DNA from: JAFDZW01 sp964404255
GTDB taxonomy: Bacteria > Bacteroidota > Ignavibacteria > Palsa-1295
NCBI GenBank assembly: GCA_964404255.1
Contig: CAYOJJ010000013.1
Span: forward strand, 1 to 64,000
Reading direction: 5' to 3'
Length of the DNA: 64,000 bases
In this document: one piece after another, positions 41,329-49,027 of the stretch
Layout of the letters: the number at the start of each line of letters is the position of its first letter
How positions within the stretch are numbered: the stretch's first letter is position 1
The notes under the pieces: generated by a model
Seen by the model: the letters and a program-made list of their open reading frames with translations, nothing else
Database searches by the model: none
Told to the model about the DNA's origin: nothing
Translations under genes and position numbers: made by a program

Positions 41329-43014
41329 GTGAAAAAAAATAGTTTTATAGTACTCATCGCTCTGCTGGCACTTTCTTTGTCGAGCGTAGAAGCTTTTGCT
41401 CAATCGAAAGAACAGCGTCTGCGCACCCTCAAACTCGCTGCCCAAACGCATTTCCCCCCGTCATTTTCGGTAAGTACTGCCAGACTTCTCACCGGAATAG
41501 ATACTGCTAAAGCCTATGCCGATCTTGATTATTTACTCAAGACCGGATATGGCGATATGTTTTGGATGTATGGATGTGCGGGGCTATATTTTTCCTGCAA
41601 GGATATATTGCCCGAATCCTATAAGCAGCGAATCCGATGGTGTTGGAAGCATCAAACTTCGTATCGCGGTGATACCGACAATCATTTCCTGATGTATTAT
41701 GGCTCCTTGCTGCTCTTTGCCGAAGAATGGGATTCGCTTCCGGCGAGCGAGTGGTTTTTAGGCCGCTCCTCTGCAGAGATCCGAAAAGAAGCAAAGGAAT
41801 GGATCGAGCATTGGCTTCACGAGACCGTGCAGTCCGGGCAAAACGAATTCGATTCCCCCCGGTACCTCTATTATTACTTAACTCCGCTGATACTACTATC
41901 TGCGTATTCCACCGATAGTGTCATTCGGCATGACTGTTCGGTTATGATCGATCTGCTGGTAGCGGAATATTCTTCATTATCGTTGGATGGCGCCTATGCC
42001 GGCGCACATTCACGGCAATCGAGCGATGCGGCATTGCAACCCTATAACGCCGAATGCCTTGCCTATTGGGATTATTTCTTTACCGATACCCTGATCCATA
42101 GAATTCCGGATGTGGCCTTTGCCGCAGCTTCGCCGTATGAACTTTCGGATATTATTAAAAAAAATATCCTCAGTAAAGAAGAACCCTACGAGGTAGTGCA
42201 GACGGTACGTACCCGCAAACGGTTACGAAATGAAGCCCCGGCAACGATTCCAGTCAAAAAATATACTTACATGACGCGGGATTATGCCTTGGGCTCCATT
42301 CAGGGACGGTTAGTGCAGCCTATTCAACAGCAATCATGGTCGCTCCTGCTTCGAAGCGATAGTGCTTATAGTTGTATTACGGGATTACATCCGCATTATT
42401 CTGCCGCAGAGCTTGCAACATTCTTTCCCGAAGAGCCCTCCTTTATGCTGGAAAAGATAGAGGGTGTGAAGCATGGATATACCAGCGAAGAAAAATGGGA
42501 AGGGTATTCTCCGTATGAGACGATCTGGCAACGGAGGAATCAGCTCAAATGCAGTTATGATATTCCTGCATCCGCTCCGTATCATCATGTGGATCTTTTC
42601 TTTCCCGATTGGGGAAAGATCACCGATTGCGATTCGACGGTTTGGAATCGGTTCGTTGTTAACTACGATAGCGTCATCGTTTCGCTTTCAAGCGCCACCG
42701 ATTTTTCCATAAGCAAAGAACTTGGCGGGTACCGGCTGCGGCTTACCTTATCGAAAGGAAAAACAACGTACTGGCTTTCGGTACGAAGCAATAAAAAAGT
42801 AGTGCACAGCGATTACGATCCGGCCATGTTCTCGGGCAGCAGTGTGTACTCAACAGATTTGTGCGATGGCTGGCATATTAACTCACCTCTGATCAGATGG
42901 CCGATTGGAAAAACTCAGGGGGTCTTATTGGCGGGGGATGGCTCCAAGATGCCTATAGCTCTGTATTCACCGGTTAAGGCAAAGCCGAAGAAAAAGAAGC
43001 GATCCAGGAATTGA
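41329..43014 (+). CDS. Secreted alpha/alpha-toroid + beta-sandwich protein (polysaccharide-lyase-like?)
   Basis: 561 aa from a GTG 2 bases after the previous stop. Signal peptide 'KKNSFIVLIALLALSLSSVEAFAQ'. Residues ~40-270 are helical and Trp/Tyr-rich ('WCWKHQTSYRGDTDNHFLMYYGSLLLFAEEW', 'YLYYYLTPLILLSAYST'), and ~285-545 are beta-rich ('MTRDYALGSIQGRL...WSLLLRSD', 'VDLFFPDWGKI'). The order toroid-then-sandwich, with Asn/His/Tyr/Trp-rich helices, resembles heparinase II/III and alginate-lyase-like PL folds; no family is recognised. The C-terminus is very basic (KPKKKKRSRN). Its last 41 bases overlap the convergent carboxylesterase gene. Confidence 0.68.
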   Translation: MKKNSFIVLIALLALSLSSVEAFAQSKEQRLRTLKLAAQTHFPPSFSVSTARLLTGIDTAKAYADLDYLLKTGYGDMFWMYGCAGLYFSCKDILPESYKQRIRWCWKHQTSYRGDTDNHFLMYYGSLLLFAEEWDSLPASEWFLGRSSAEIRKEAKEWIEHWLHETVQSGQNEFDSPRYLYYYLTPLILLSAYSTDSVIRHDCSVMIDLLVAEYSSLSLDGAYAGAHSRQSSDAALQPYNAECLAYWDYFFTDTLIHRIPDVAFAAASPYELSDIIKKNILSKEEPYEVVQTVRTRKRLRNEAPATIPVKKYTYMTRDYALGSIQGRLVQPIQQQSWSLLLRSDSAYSCITGLHPHYSAAELATFFPEEPSFMLEKIEGVKHGYTSEEKWEGYSPYETIWQRRNQLKCSYDIPASAPYHHVDLFFPDWGKITDCDSTVWNRFVVNYDSVIVSLSSATDFSISKELGGYRLRLTLSKGKTTYWLSVRSNKKVVHSDYDPAMFSGSSVYSTDLCDGWHINSPLIRWPIGKTQGVLLAGDGSKMPIALYSPVKAKPKKKKRSRN

Positions 43015-43639
43015 TCTTTTGAATAAGCGGGATCGTCATTTTATGGCGGCCATTGTATTCATAATATTCTGCCGGGATATTATGCTGCCTGTAAAATTCA
43101 TACGCATAGATCGATTCACTGGCCGGTAGAATAGTGTCGTTATTACCGTGGGTTATAAGATAGGAGGAATGATAGGCGGGCAATGGCCAGTTCAGGATCG
43201 GTCTCGGAAAGAAGCCGCTCATTGGAAGGATGCCTTTCGGTTTGAACGCACCTCTTAACGAAAGAATATGACACATAGCAGCTCCCTGGCTGAACCCGCC
43301 AAGAAACAGCCGGTCTTCTGAGCCCGGGATCGCTGCGAGATGCGCTTGGATCTGGCGGGTCAGGATAGCCTCCGATTCCTGGAAATGCTTCTCGGAAAAG
43401 GATTCGAGCGGGTGGTCGTAATCGTAGGGCAGAAACCACTCGAAATCGTCCCTGGGGCTTTCATAAGTGCCGCGAATGGCCAGAATATGCAGGCTCGGAT
43501 CGAGCATTCCCTCGATAGAAAAGATGGTCTCAGCCCTTGCGGCACGGCCATGCAGGAGGATAAGTAAGGGGGCAGTGGCCGGATCGCCCGTTTTCGGCAG
43601 GCGTTCGAGGTAAGGTAATACCAGATCGGAAGTTGCCAT
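42974..43639 (-). CDS. Alpha/beta hydrolase (phospholipase/carboxylesterase type)
   Basis: 221 aa from the ATG at 43639; the TTG at 43687 would put the palindrome at 43668 inside the gene and is not chosen. 'LLILLHGRAARAETIF' and 'FLGGFSQGAAMCHIL' (nucleophile Ser in GFSQG), 'LITHGNNDTILPA' (Asp) and 'YEYNGRHKMTIPLI' (His) form the triad of the LypA/Abhydrolase_2 family. It hydrolyses short esters or acyl thioesters. Tail-to-tail overlap of 41 bases with the toroid protein. Confidence 0.86.
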   Translation of the reverse strand: MATSDLVLPYLERLPKTGDPATAPLLILLHGRAARAETIFSIEGMLDPSLHILAIRGTYESPRDDFEWFLPYDYDHPLESFSEKHFQESEAILTRQIQAHLAAIPGSEDRLFLGGFSQGAAMCHILSLRGAFKPKGILPMSGFFPRPILNWPLPAYHSSYLITHGNNDTILPASESIYAYEFYRQHNIPAEYYEYNGRHKMTIPLIQKINSWIASFSSALP

Positions 43640-43667
43640 TTGTGGAACTTGAGCAATGGTTAGGTTC

Positions 43668-43685
43668 GTTGAGAGCGCTCTCAAC
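43668..43685. promoter_or_regulatory. Perfect 18-bp palindrome (LacI-type operator-like)
   Basis: GTTGAGAGCGCTCTCAAC is perfectly self-complementary, with a central GAGAGCGCTCTC like operators of LacI-family sugar regulators. It lies 28 bases upstream of the hydrolase ATG at 43639 and 31 bases before the tRNA. No LacI gene is in the window. The imperfect direct repeat TTCGTTGAG recurs at about 43701. Confidence 0.65.
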
Positions 43686-43716
43686 AATGCTCTTTGGGCA
43701 TTCGTTGAGCGAAAGT

Positions 43717-43790
43717 GGCGGGGTAGCTCAGCCGGTTAGAGCGTCGGAATCATAATCCGTAGGTCGGGGGTTCAAATCCCTCCCCCGCTA
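43717..43790 (+). tRNA. tRNA with CAT anticodon (elongator Met, or Ile2)
   Basis: Cloverleaf: acceptor GGCGGGG/CCCCGCT (first pair G:U), D-arm GCTC/GAGC, anticodon loop ATCATAA, T-arm GGGGG-TTCAAAT-CCCTC, discriminator A, and no encoded CCA. A CAT anticodon can be elongator Met or lysidine-modified Ile; Met is the default call. A 27-43 T:T mismatch is present in the anticodon stem. Confidence 0.9.
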
Positions 43791-43796
43791 CAAAGT

Positions 43797-43826
43797 AAAA
43801 GCGAAAGCCCTGCTTTCGCTTTTTTA
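43797..43826 (+). terminator. Terminator after the tRNA
   Basis: AAAAGCGAAAG (43797-43807), 5-nt loop, CTTTCGCTTTT (43813-43823), followed by further Ts. It lies 6 bases after the tRNA 3' end. Confidence 0.9.
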
Positions 43827-44007
43827 TTTTACCGTCTTATTATGAGTCGGGGTTTGTATCTTTAGACACCGAGTATCGTTTTACTTTCATCGAACTGAAA
43901 GCGGGAATTACTGCTTTGCAGTTTTACGTACCCTATTGAATGATATGCTTCAGGCAGATCATTCGATTCTCCATTGTATGCATTATTGTTAATTATTGGG
44001 TATGCTC

Positions 44008-44445
44008 ATGAAAAAATTATTCCTGTTATCCCTTCTTATAGCTCCTGTAGTCGCTATTGCCTCTGTAAAGAATTACAATCGTAATTTTCTCGGCACCGCT
44101 CATTTAGTAAAACCCCAATCGGCAAAAGCCGATAGTGCTATCCATTATCAGATGGATCTGGCCAAGATCGAAGCCGATAGTCTTTTTGGCCGTCTGAAGG
44201 CCCGCGATCTTCCTGCCGATAAGAAAGGGAAAGTACCTGATGGTCTCTTTAAGGGCGTTATCACGATGTTAAACGGTAACCATCAGAGTTTCGGTGTCAC
44301 CAATACCGAAGGCTTTGCCTGGGAAGCGGTATGCACCTTCGATAATTATCCCGGTGTGTTCAAGATTTCAAAACTTATGAATAGCTATCATTTTATAGCT
44401 ACCTGGGAAGGGAAACCTGCCTATAGTTTTGAATTTCAAAACTAA
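44008..44445 (+). CDS. Hypothetical secreted protein
   Basis: 145 aa from the ATG at 44008, chosen because GGG lies 7 bases upstream; ATG 44002 is the alternative. Signal peptide 'MKKLFLLSLLIAPVVAIAS'. The mature protein is ~125 residues, Lys- and Asp-rich, with 'GVITMLNGNHQSFGVTNTEGFAWEAVCTF' as a beta core. I do not recognise it. It stands alone between the tRNA and a convergent gene, 18 bases from that gene's stop. Confidence 0.7.
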   Translation: MKKLFLLSLLIAPVVAIASVKNYNRNFLGTAHLVKPQSAKADSAIHYQMDLAKIEADSLFGRLKARDLPADKKGKVPDGLFKGVITMLNGNHQSFGVTNTEGFAWEAVCTFDNYPGVFKISKLMNSYHFIATWEGKPAYSFEFQN

Positions 44446-44463
44446 ACTGATCTGAAACGATAC

Positions 44464-45144
44464 TTACTGTATCATAAGTAATAGATCGCTTTGGTAAATA
44501 CTTACCGGAGAGATAACGGTATCTTCATATGGGATAGCGTTGCCGTAGCGTTTTTGCAGCAGCTCTTTTACAGCCGTATCGGTGAGATCGAAGTCTTTCA
44601 ATTGCTGCAGGCGGCCAAGACAAAGGCCGGTCGCCTGGTTATATATCTTCCAGATTAATTCACTACAATAGATTTTCTCATCGCTCCACCCGAAATAGAT
44701 ATCGTAATTTTTGCCAAGAAAATTCTTTCCTTCCGTTTTCATGCTTTCAATGACTGAATCAGTAAGTATGGTTGAGGCATTTTTTAATCGCTTTATGGTA
44801 TAGTACATATCTTTACCGCGGGCGATCCACCGCTCAAGCGGTGTATATTTTACCGGTTGTACGGCTTCGAGTACATAATAGCCGCTATCGCTTTTGAAGA
44901 TGATGCCGCAATGGCTTAGTTCGGAGTGGGTTGCAAGCTGGATAGCCTTGCTTTGCGGGGAAAGCGATGTTTGAAAAATGAGGTCGCCGTCATGGATAAG
45001 ATCCCTGTCTATTAACGATCGCACTGCTGCTTTTGCCTTCGATATCTGCTCTGCGGGATCATACCATTTTCGTTTACCATAATATCCTGCAGCCAGAAGG
45101 CCAAGTACAAGCGTAATGAAAAATGGTATCTTGAATTTGCTCAT
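44464..45144 (-). CDS. YiiX-like permuted NlpC/P60-type amidase
   Basis: 226 aa. An N-terminal TM anchor ('KIPFFITLVLGLLAAGYYG') is followed by a helical linker and a permuted papain-like fold: 'DGDLIFQTSLSPQSKAIQLATHSELSHCGIIF' carries the catalytic His, and 'EKIYCSELIWKIYNQATGL' the nucleophile Cys. It probably cleaves amide or thioester bonds of lipids, peptides or cell-wall fragments at the outer face of the inner membrane. Function of the family is poorly known. Confidence 0.82.
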   Translation of the reverse strand: MSKFKIPFFITLVLGLLAAGYYGKRKWYDPAEQISKAKAAVRSLIDRDLIHDGDLIFQTSLSPQSKAIQLATHSELSHCGIIFKSDSGYYVLEAVQPVKYTPLERWIARGKDMYYTIKRLKNASTILTDSVIESMKTEGKNFLGKNYDIYFGWSDEKIYCSELIWKIYNQATGLCLGRLQQLKDFDLTDTAVKELLQKRYGNAIPYEDTVISPVSIYQSDLLLMIQ

Positions 45145-45220
45145 GTTTCTACCTCTATGACGGTTGGAAACGATCGAATCCTTACAACCGCTGATCGGTA
45201 GTGTCCTGTTACGTAAAAAT

Positions 45221-45256
45221 AAAAGCGGCTCGAATAATGAATATTCGAACCGCTTA
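45221..45256 (-). terminator. Terminator of the tetR-TBDR operon
   Basis: An inverted repeat with AAGCGG (45223-45228) pairing with CCGCTT (45250-45255) and an extended TCGAATA/TATTCGA arm, with one mismatch. It lies 23 bases past the receptor stop; A-rich on the 3' side, it gives a U-tract when read on the minus strand. Confidence 0.75.
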
Positions 45257-45278
45257 TAGAAGGCTATAGGGTATATTC

Positions 45279-47642
45279 TTAGAATTCTATTCGAAATCCT
45301 CCGTAGGGAAAGATACCGAGTTGGTTGATCGCTACGATCTGATTTTTTCTCGCGTCCCAGGCATAGGTAAGAATATTTTTGGTATTGAGTGCATTCTCTG
45401 CCGTTGCAAACCAGATCATTGAAACTGAGCCAAGGTTCTGCCGGAATTCGACTTTCAGATCGAGCCGTTTATAATCCGGATAGCGTACTCCAAAAGCACG
45501 GCTCTCATCGTAGTATTGCGGGCCGAACTCACCCGAGGCATTGAACTGACGAGCCTGAACGGTGTCAATTGGTGTATATGGAGCTCCCCCGGCCAGAGTA
45601 AGTTTGCCGGAGAATTCGATCGAGAACGTTGGGCTGAGTTTCCATTCGTAGCCTGCAAGCAGATTTACGATGTAACGATTATCGAAGGCCCCATCGCGCC
45701 AGACCCCATCGGAGCCACTAAAGCGCTGGCGAAAAAGAGAAGTGGTTGCCGTAAAGTAGTAGCCATCTTCAAAATGCTTCATCAGTGTTAATTCCACACC
45801 ATAGGTTTGGCCTTTACCGTTGCTAACGAGTGCATGATTGGTACCGACATTGCCAAAAGAACTTCCGGCATTAAGCAAGCTTTCCGATGAAAGGGAATCG
45901 CGATCGACGGGAGCGTGAGAAATATCTTTATAATAGGTTTCTGCTTTGAAGAGCAGATCGCTTGCTAAACGGTTCGAATATCCAAGTATATAGTGTAAGC
46001 TCTGCGTATAATCGAGCGAAGCATTTGCCGTATTGCCGAAGTACACGACGAGCGGTTGTGTCTGGCGGTGAACCCCGAAACCGAGCGAAAGGTCTTGCCC
46101 TTGAGCGAAATCCCACTTAGCTCCGAAGCGGGGTTCGATAGAAGTTTTTTTACTGATCTCCAGGTATTGAGCATGCACTCCTGTATTGAAGGTAACAGCA
46201 TCGCTTGGGCGCCATTGCCAGTTGAGGTAGCTTAAGGCATGAAAGGAATTGCCATCGGCTTTAATACTGTAGGGTACGCCACTTCGCTCGTCGCGAACGG
46301 TAGTGCGGTGCTCGTCGATATTGTAATAAGGTAGGCGGGTTTCAAGACCGGCGCTGAAGAAGTTCGAGACATCAAGCCCATAATTAAGCTTATATTTTGC
46401 CGAATAAAATCCTTCGGTCGAATTGCTAATATAGAACAGATCTTTATTTAATACATGGTTGTCATTATCGGTCGTTAAGGAATCGACGGTAGTATTATAT
46501 TTTTGGTACACATCGCTTATGCTAAGATCGCCGACAAGTTTAGAATTAAAGGTATGTTTCCAGGTCGCGCCGACGACACCGAGATCGGAGCCGCTGGTGA
46601 TATCGAAATCGCCAGTATAAACCGTATCTTTCTTGCTATCGAAAAGATCGATAGTGCCGGTACCTCCAAGTGCTATAAGGCTTAAGGCATCGTTCGAGCC
46701 AAGTGGAATATCGGCTTTAGCTGTAAGGTCTTCGTATTTAGGTATACCGGCAAAGCCGAAGTCGATGCCAAGCGCATCGAAGATCTGGATGGTCGATTTT
46801 CTGTAGCTGATAATAAAAGAGCTATTATTACCAAAAAGGGGACCCTCGGCCATTGCCTCCACTCCCGCAAATCCTAACTGCCCGACAAATTCGAATCGCT
46901 CGGTATTTCCTTTTCTGGTGCGAAGATCGAAGACACCCGATATTTTATCGCCATATTCGGCAGGAAAAGCACCAGTAAGGAAATCGCTGTTACTGAGTAA
47001 ATTCATGTTGATGGCATTCACCGGGCCGCCGGTCGCGCCTTGTGTTGCAAAATGATTTGGATTTGGAATATCGATACCATCGAGCCTCCACAGCAATTCT
47101 ATCGGTGATCCTCCGCGAATGATAATGTCGTTACGCTGATCGTCCACCCCGACCACTCCGGCAAACGTCTGGGCCATGCGCGCTGGGTCTTCACGGCTTC
47201 CGGCAAATCGTTTCGCTTCATCGACTGTAAAGGTAGTAGCACTCGATAGCGCCGCTTCATTGATCGGCTTGAAATCATCGGTTGCCTGCACGACGACCTG
47301 CTCACCCTGAAAGACCTTCGCTTTCATGGGGATTGTCACGACTACCTGCTTGCCACTGGTTACGAGAATATCTTGCGTGATCGTTTCGTATCCGCCACAG
47401 ATCACGCGTAGTTCATGCCGGCCAACCGGTACATTCTCAATTCTGAATTCGCCATCGGCTTTGGTTTTTGAACCAAGTTTTGTACCAACGATAAAGACCG
47501 AGGCTCCGGTTACGGGCTGATCGGTGCTTTCTTCCGTAATGATGCCTTTAACGGTCTGGGTGGGGATAGCATCCTGTGCATAGGTAGCCGGTGCTGCCAA
47601 GAGAAGGATGATATATAAAAGGAGAAAATATAACTGCTTCAT
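45279..47642 (-). CDS. TonB-dependent outer-membrane receptor with CarboxypepD_reg-like domain
   Basis: 787 aa. Signal peptide to ~22. Residues ~30-115 form the carboxypeptidase-regulatory-like domain ('VKGIITEESTDQPVTGASVFIVGTKLGSKTKADGEFRIENVPVG'). Plug ~125-235 ('GVVGVDDQRNDIIIRGGSPIELLWRLDGIDIPNPNHFATQG'), then a 22-strand-type barrel ending 'GIFPYGGFRIEF' with the terminal Phe. No SusD partner follows, so it is not a classical SusC. It probably imports a ligand such as a siderophore, vitamin or peptide, energised by TonB. The tetR gene lies 51 bases upstream on the same strand with matching operators. Confidence 0.95.
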   Translation of the reverse strand: MKQLYFLLLYIILLLAAPATYAQDAIPTQTVKGIITEESTDQPVTGASVFIVGTKLGSKTKADGEFRIENVPVGRHELRVICGGYETITQDILVTSGKQVVVTIPMKAKVFQGEQVVVQATDDFKPINEAALSSATTFTVDEAKRFAGSREDPARMAQTFAGVVGVDDQRNDIIIRGGSPIELLWRLDGIDIPNPNHFATQGATGGPVNAINMNLLSNSDFLTGAFPAEYGDKISGVFDLRTRKGNTERFEFVGQLGFAGVEAMAEGPLFGNNSSFIISYRKSTIQIFDALGIDFGFAGIPKYEDLTAKADIPLGSNDALSLIALGGTGTIDLFDSKKDTVYTGDFDITSGSDLGVVGATWKHTFNSKLVGDLSISDVYQKYNTTVDSLTTDNDNHVLNKDLFYISNSTEGFYSAKYKLNYGLDVSNFFSAGLETRLPYYNIDEHRTTVRDERSGVPYSIKADGNSFHALSYLNWQWRPSDAVTFNTGVHAQYLEISKKTSIEPRFGAKWDFAQGQDLSLGFGVHRQTQPLVVYFGNTANASLDYTQSLHYILGYSNRLASDLLFKAETYYKDISHAPVDRDSLSSESLLNAGSSFGNVGTNHALVSNGKGQTYGVELTLMKHFEDGYYFTATTSLFRQRFSGSDGVWRDGAFDNRYIVNLLAGYEWKLSPTFSIEFSGKLTLAGGAPYTPIDTVQARQFNASGEFGPQYYDESRAFGVRYPDYKRLDLKVEFRQNLGSVSMIWFATAENALNTKNILTYAWDARKNQIVAINQLGIFPYGGFRIEF

Positions 47643-47659
47643 ATTAACGATGAATAAAT

Positions 47660-47676
47660 AATTAACATTGTTTAGT
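47660..47676. promoter_or_regulatory. TetR operator-like site upstream of the TonB-dependent receptor
   Basis: AATTAAC-ATT-GTTTAGT, an imperfect palindrome sharing the GTTTAGT half with the site upstream of tetR at 48314. It lies in the 51-base gap between the tetR stop and the receptor start. Confidence 0.5.
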
Positions 47677-47693
47677 AGTGCGCAAAAAAATTA

Positions 47694-48299
47694 TTATTTC
47701 TTTACCAGTAGAAAGAAAGAATCGAAGATGGTAGAGACCATTACTTCCTCTTCCTCTGGGGGTACGAGCACCCGGCGTTTTATGATCAGTGATACGATAC
47801 CATGCAGCATATTCCAGATCATGAAGGAAGCGACCTGCACATCTTTTATTTTTAATGCACCATGCTCGACAGCCTTCTGAACAGCACTGACCAGTAGGGC
47901 AAAAGCTTCTTTTCCGATATCCCGGCAATCCTGCTCAATGATAACATTCATCGGCATTTCGAGGATGAACATGAGGTCATAGAGCTTTGGGTTTTTGAGT
48001 GCCCAATCGATATAGAATCTGCAGCCGGTATACAATGCTTCCCAAGGGTCTTCCGGGTATATTCTCGCCTGAAACGCTGCTATAAATTTGCCGAAAGCAA
48101 GATTATATAGGCCATAAAAAATATCTTCTTTATCCCGGAAATAGAGGTAGATGGTAGCAGGACTGAACTCGATTCGCTCGGCAATGCTTCGGATCGAGAC
48201 ATGCTCCAGGCCTTTTTCCTGATATAAGGCCATTGCTGCATCGAGGATCAATGTCCTCATCGACTCGCGTTCGCGTTCTTTTCTATCTTGAATTCCCAT
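47694..48299 (-). CDS. TetR-family transcriptional regulator
   Basis: 201 aa. The HTH ('LILDAAMALYQEKGLEHVSIRSIAERIEFSPATIYLYFRDKEDIFYGLY') fits TetR; the all-helical C-terminal ligand domain has 'FYIDWALKNPKLYDLMFILEMP' and 'EHGALKIKDVQVASFMIWNMLHGIVSLIIKRR', like TetR_C_33/WHG-type regulators. It probably represses itself and the receptor downstream through the operators at 48314 and 47660. The inducer is unknown. Confidence 0.93.
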   Translation of the reverse strand: MGIQDRKERERESMRTLILDAAMALYQEKGLEHVSIRSIAERIEFSPATIYLYFRDKEDIFYGLYNLAFGKFIAAFQARIYPEDPWEALYTGCRFYIDWALKNPKLYDLMFILEMPMNVIIEQDCRDIGKEAFALLVSAVQKAVEHGALKIKDVQVASFMIWNMLHGIVSLIIKRRVLVPPEEEEVMVSTIFDSFFLLVKK

Positions 48300-48313
48300 A
48301 ACGACGGTAAATA

Positions 48314-48330
48314 ACTGAACGATGTTTAGT
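48314..48330. promoter_or_regulatory. TetR operator-like palindrome upstream of tetR
   Basis: ACTGAAC-GAT-GTTTAGT is a near-perfect palindrome (6 of 7 paired positions) 14 bases upstream of the tetR ATG. The GTTTAGT half recurs in the site at 47660. Confidence 0.6.
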
Positions 48331-48403
48331 AAAATTCCAATTTATTTCATATATTTTTAAATATGGTATATTACACTCACAGTTAACAAGCACCTGTAAA
48401 ATT

Positions 48404-48922
48404 GTGGCACATCATTTAAAGGATGCCCTTATCGGCCAATATGAAGCAGCGCTTTCGATGCTCCGCCAGCGAATCGAGGTCTGCCCGGATAATTACTGGA
48501 ATGAGAAGGTCGGCCAGAGTACGATCCGCCAGGATAGCTACCATGTCCTATTCTACCTCGATTACTACCTCAGTTCTCATGAAGATACTTTTAGAGTCAG
48601 CGATTTTGTAGAACGCGGGGGAGATGAACGCCGACCGGTTATCAGCGAAGGGTTATCGAAAAAAGGCACCCTTGCATATATTGATTTCTGCCATAATAAG
48701 ATTATCGATGCTATCGAAAAGGAAACTCCGGAAACGCTTGAAGGAAGTTCGGGCTTTCCTTCCATTTTCAAACGGCGCCCGCTTTCGCGCACGGAACTGC
48801 ATTTGTATACTATCCGACATGTACAGCACCATACTGCTCAAATAAGTATGGTCTTACGAAAGCTTTCGGATGAACACTCTCTTGGGCTATCCTTCCCCTG
48901 GTTTGGCGCCGGATGGCAATAA
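48404..48922 (+). CDS. DinB-like protein 2
   Basis: 172 aa from a GTG. 'LIGQYEAALSMLRQRIEVCPDNYWNEK', 'QDSYHVLFYLDYYLS' with a His, and 'YTIRHVQHHTAQISMVLRKL' with the HxxxH-like 'HVQHHTAQ' pair fit the DinB/DUF664 helical bundle with a metal site. It shares the tetR upstream region divergently (104 bases from 48299), so it may share the same regulator. Substrate unknown. Confidence 0.82.
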   Translation: MAHHLKDALIGQYEAALSMLRQRIEVCPDNYWNEKVGQSTIRQDSYHVLFYLDYYLSSHEDTFRVSDFVERGGDERRPVISEGLSKKGTLAYIDFCHNKIIDAIEKETPETLEGSSGFPSIFKRRPLSRTELHLYTIRHVQHHTAQISMVLRKLSDEHSLGLSFPWFGAGWQ

Positions 48923-49027
48923 CTTTTCTTATTTGTCCCCCAATTTAAAACCCTTCTTACCCTTATCAGTAACTGCCTCCAATGGCCCGTGTTTCACGGA
49001 TGTCATAATTAAAGGGGTATTATAATA

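Noticed and set aside
43717..43790. Firm assignment as initiator tRNA-fMet
   Set aside because: The first acceptor pair is G:U rather than the unpaired C1-A72 type, and the three G:C pairs of the initiator anticodon stem are not present.
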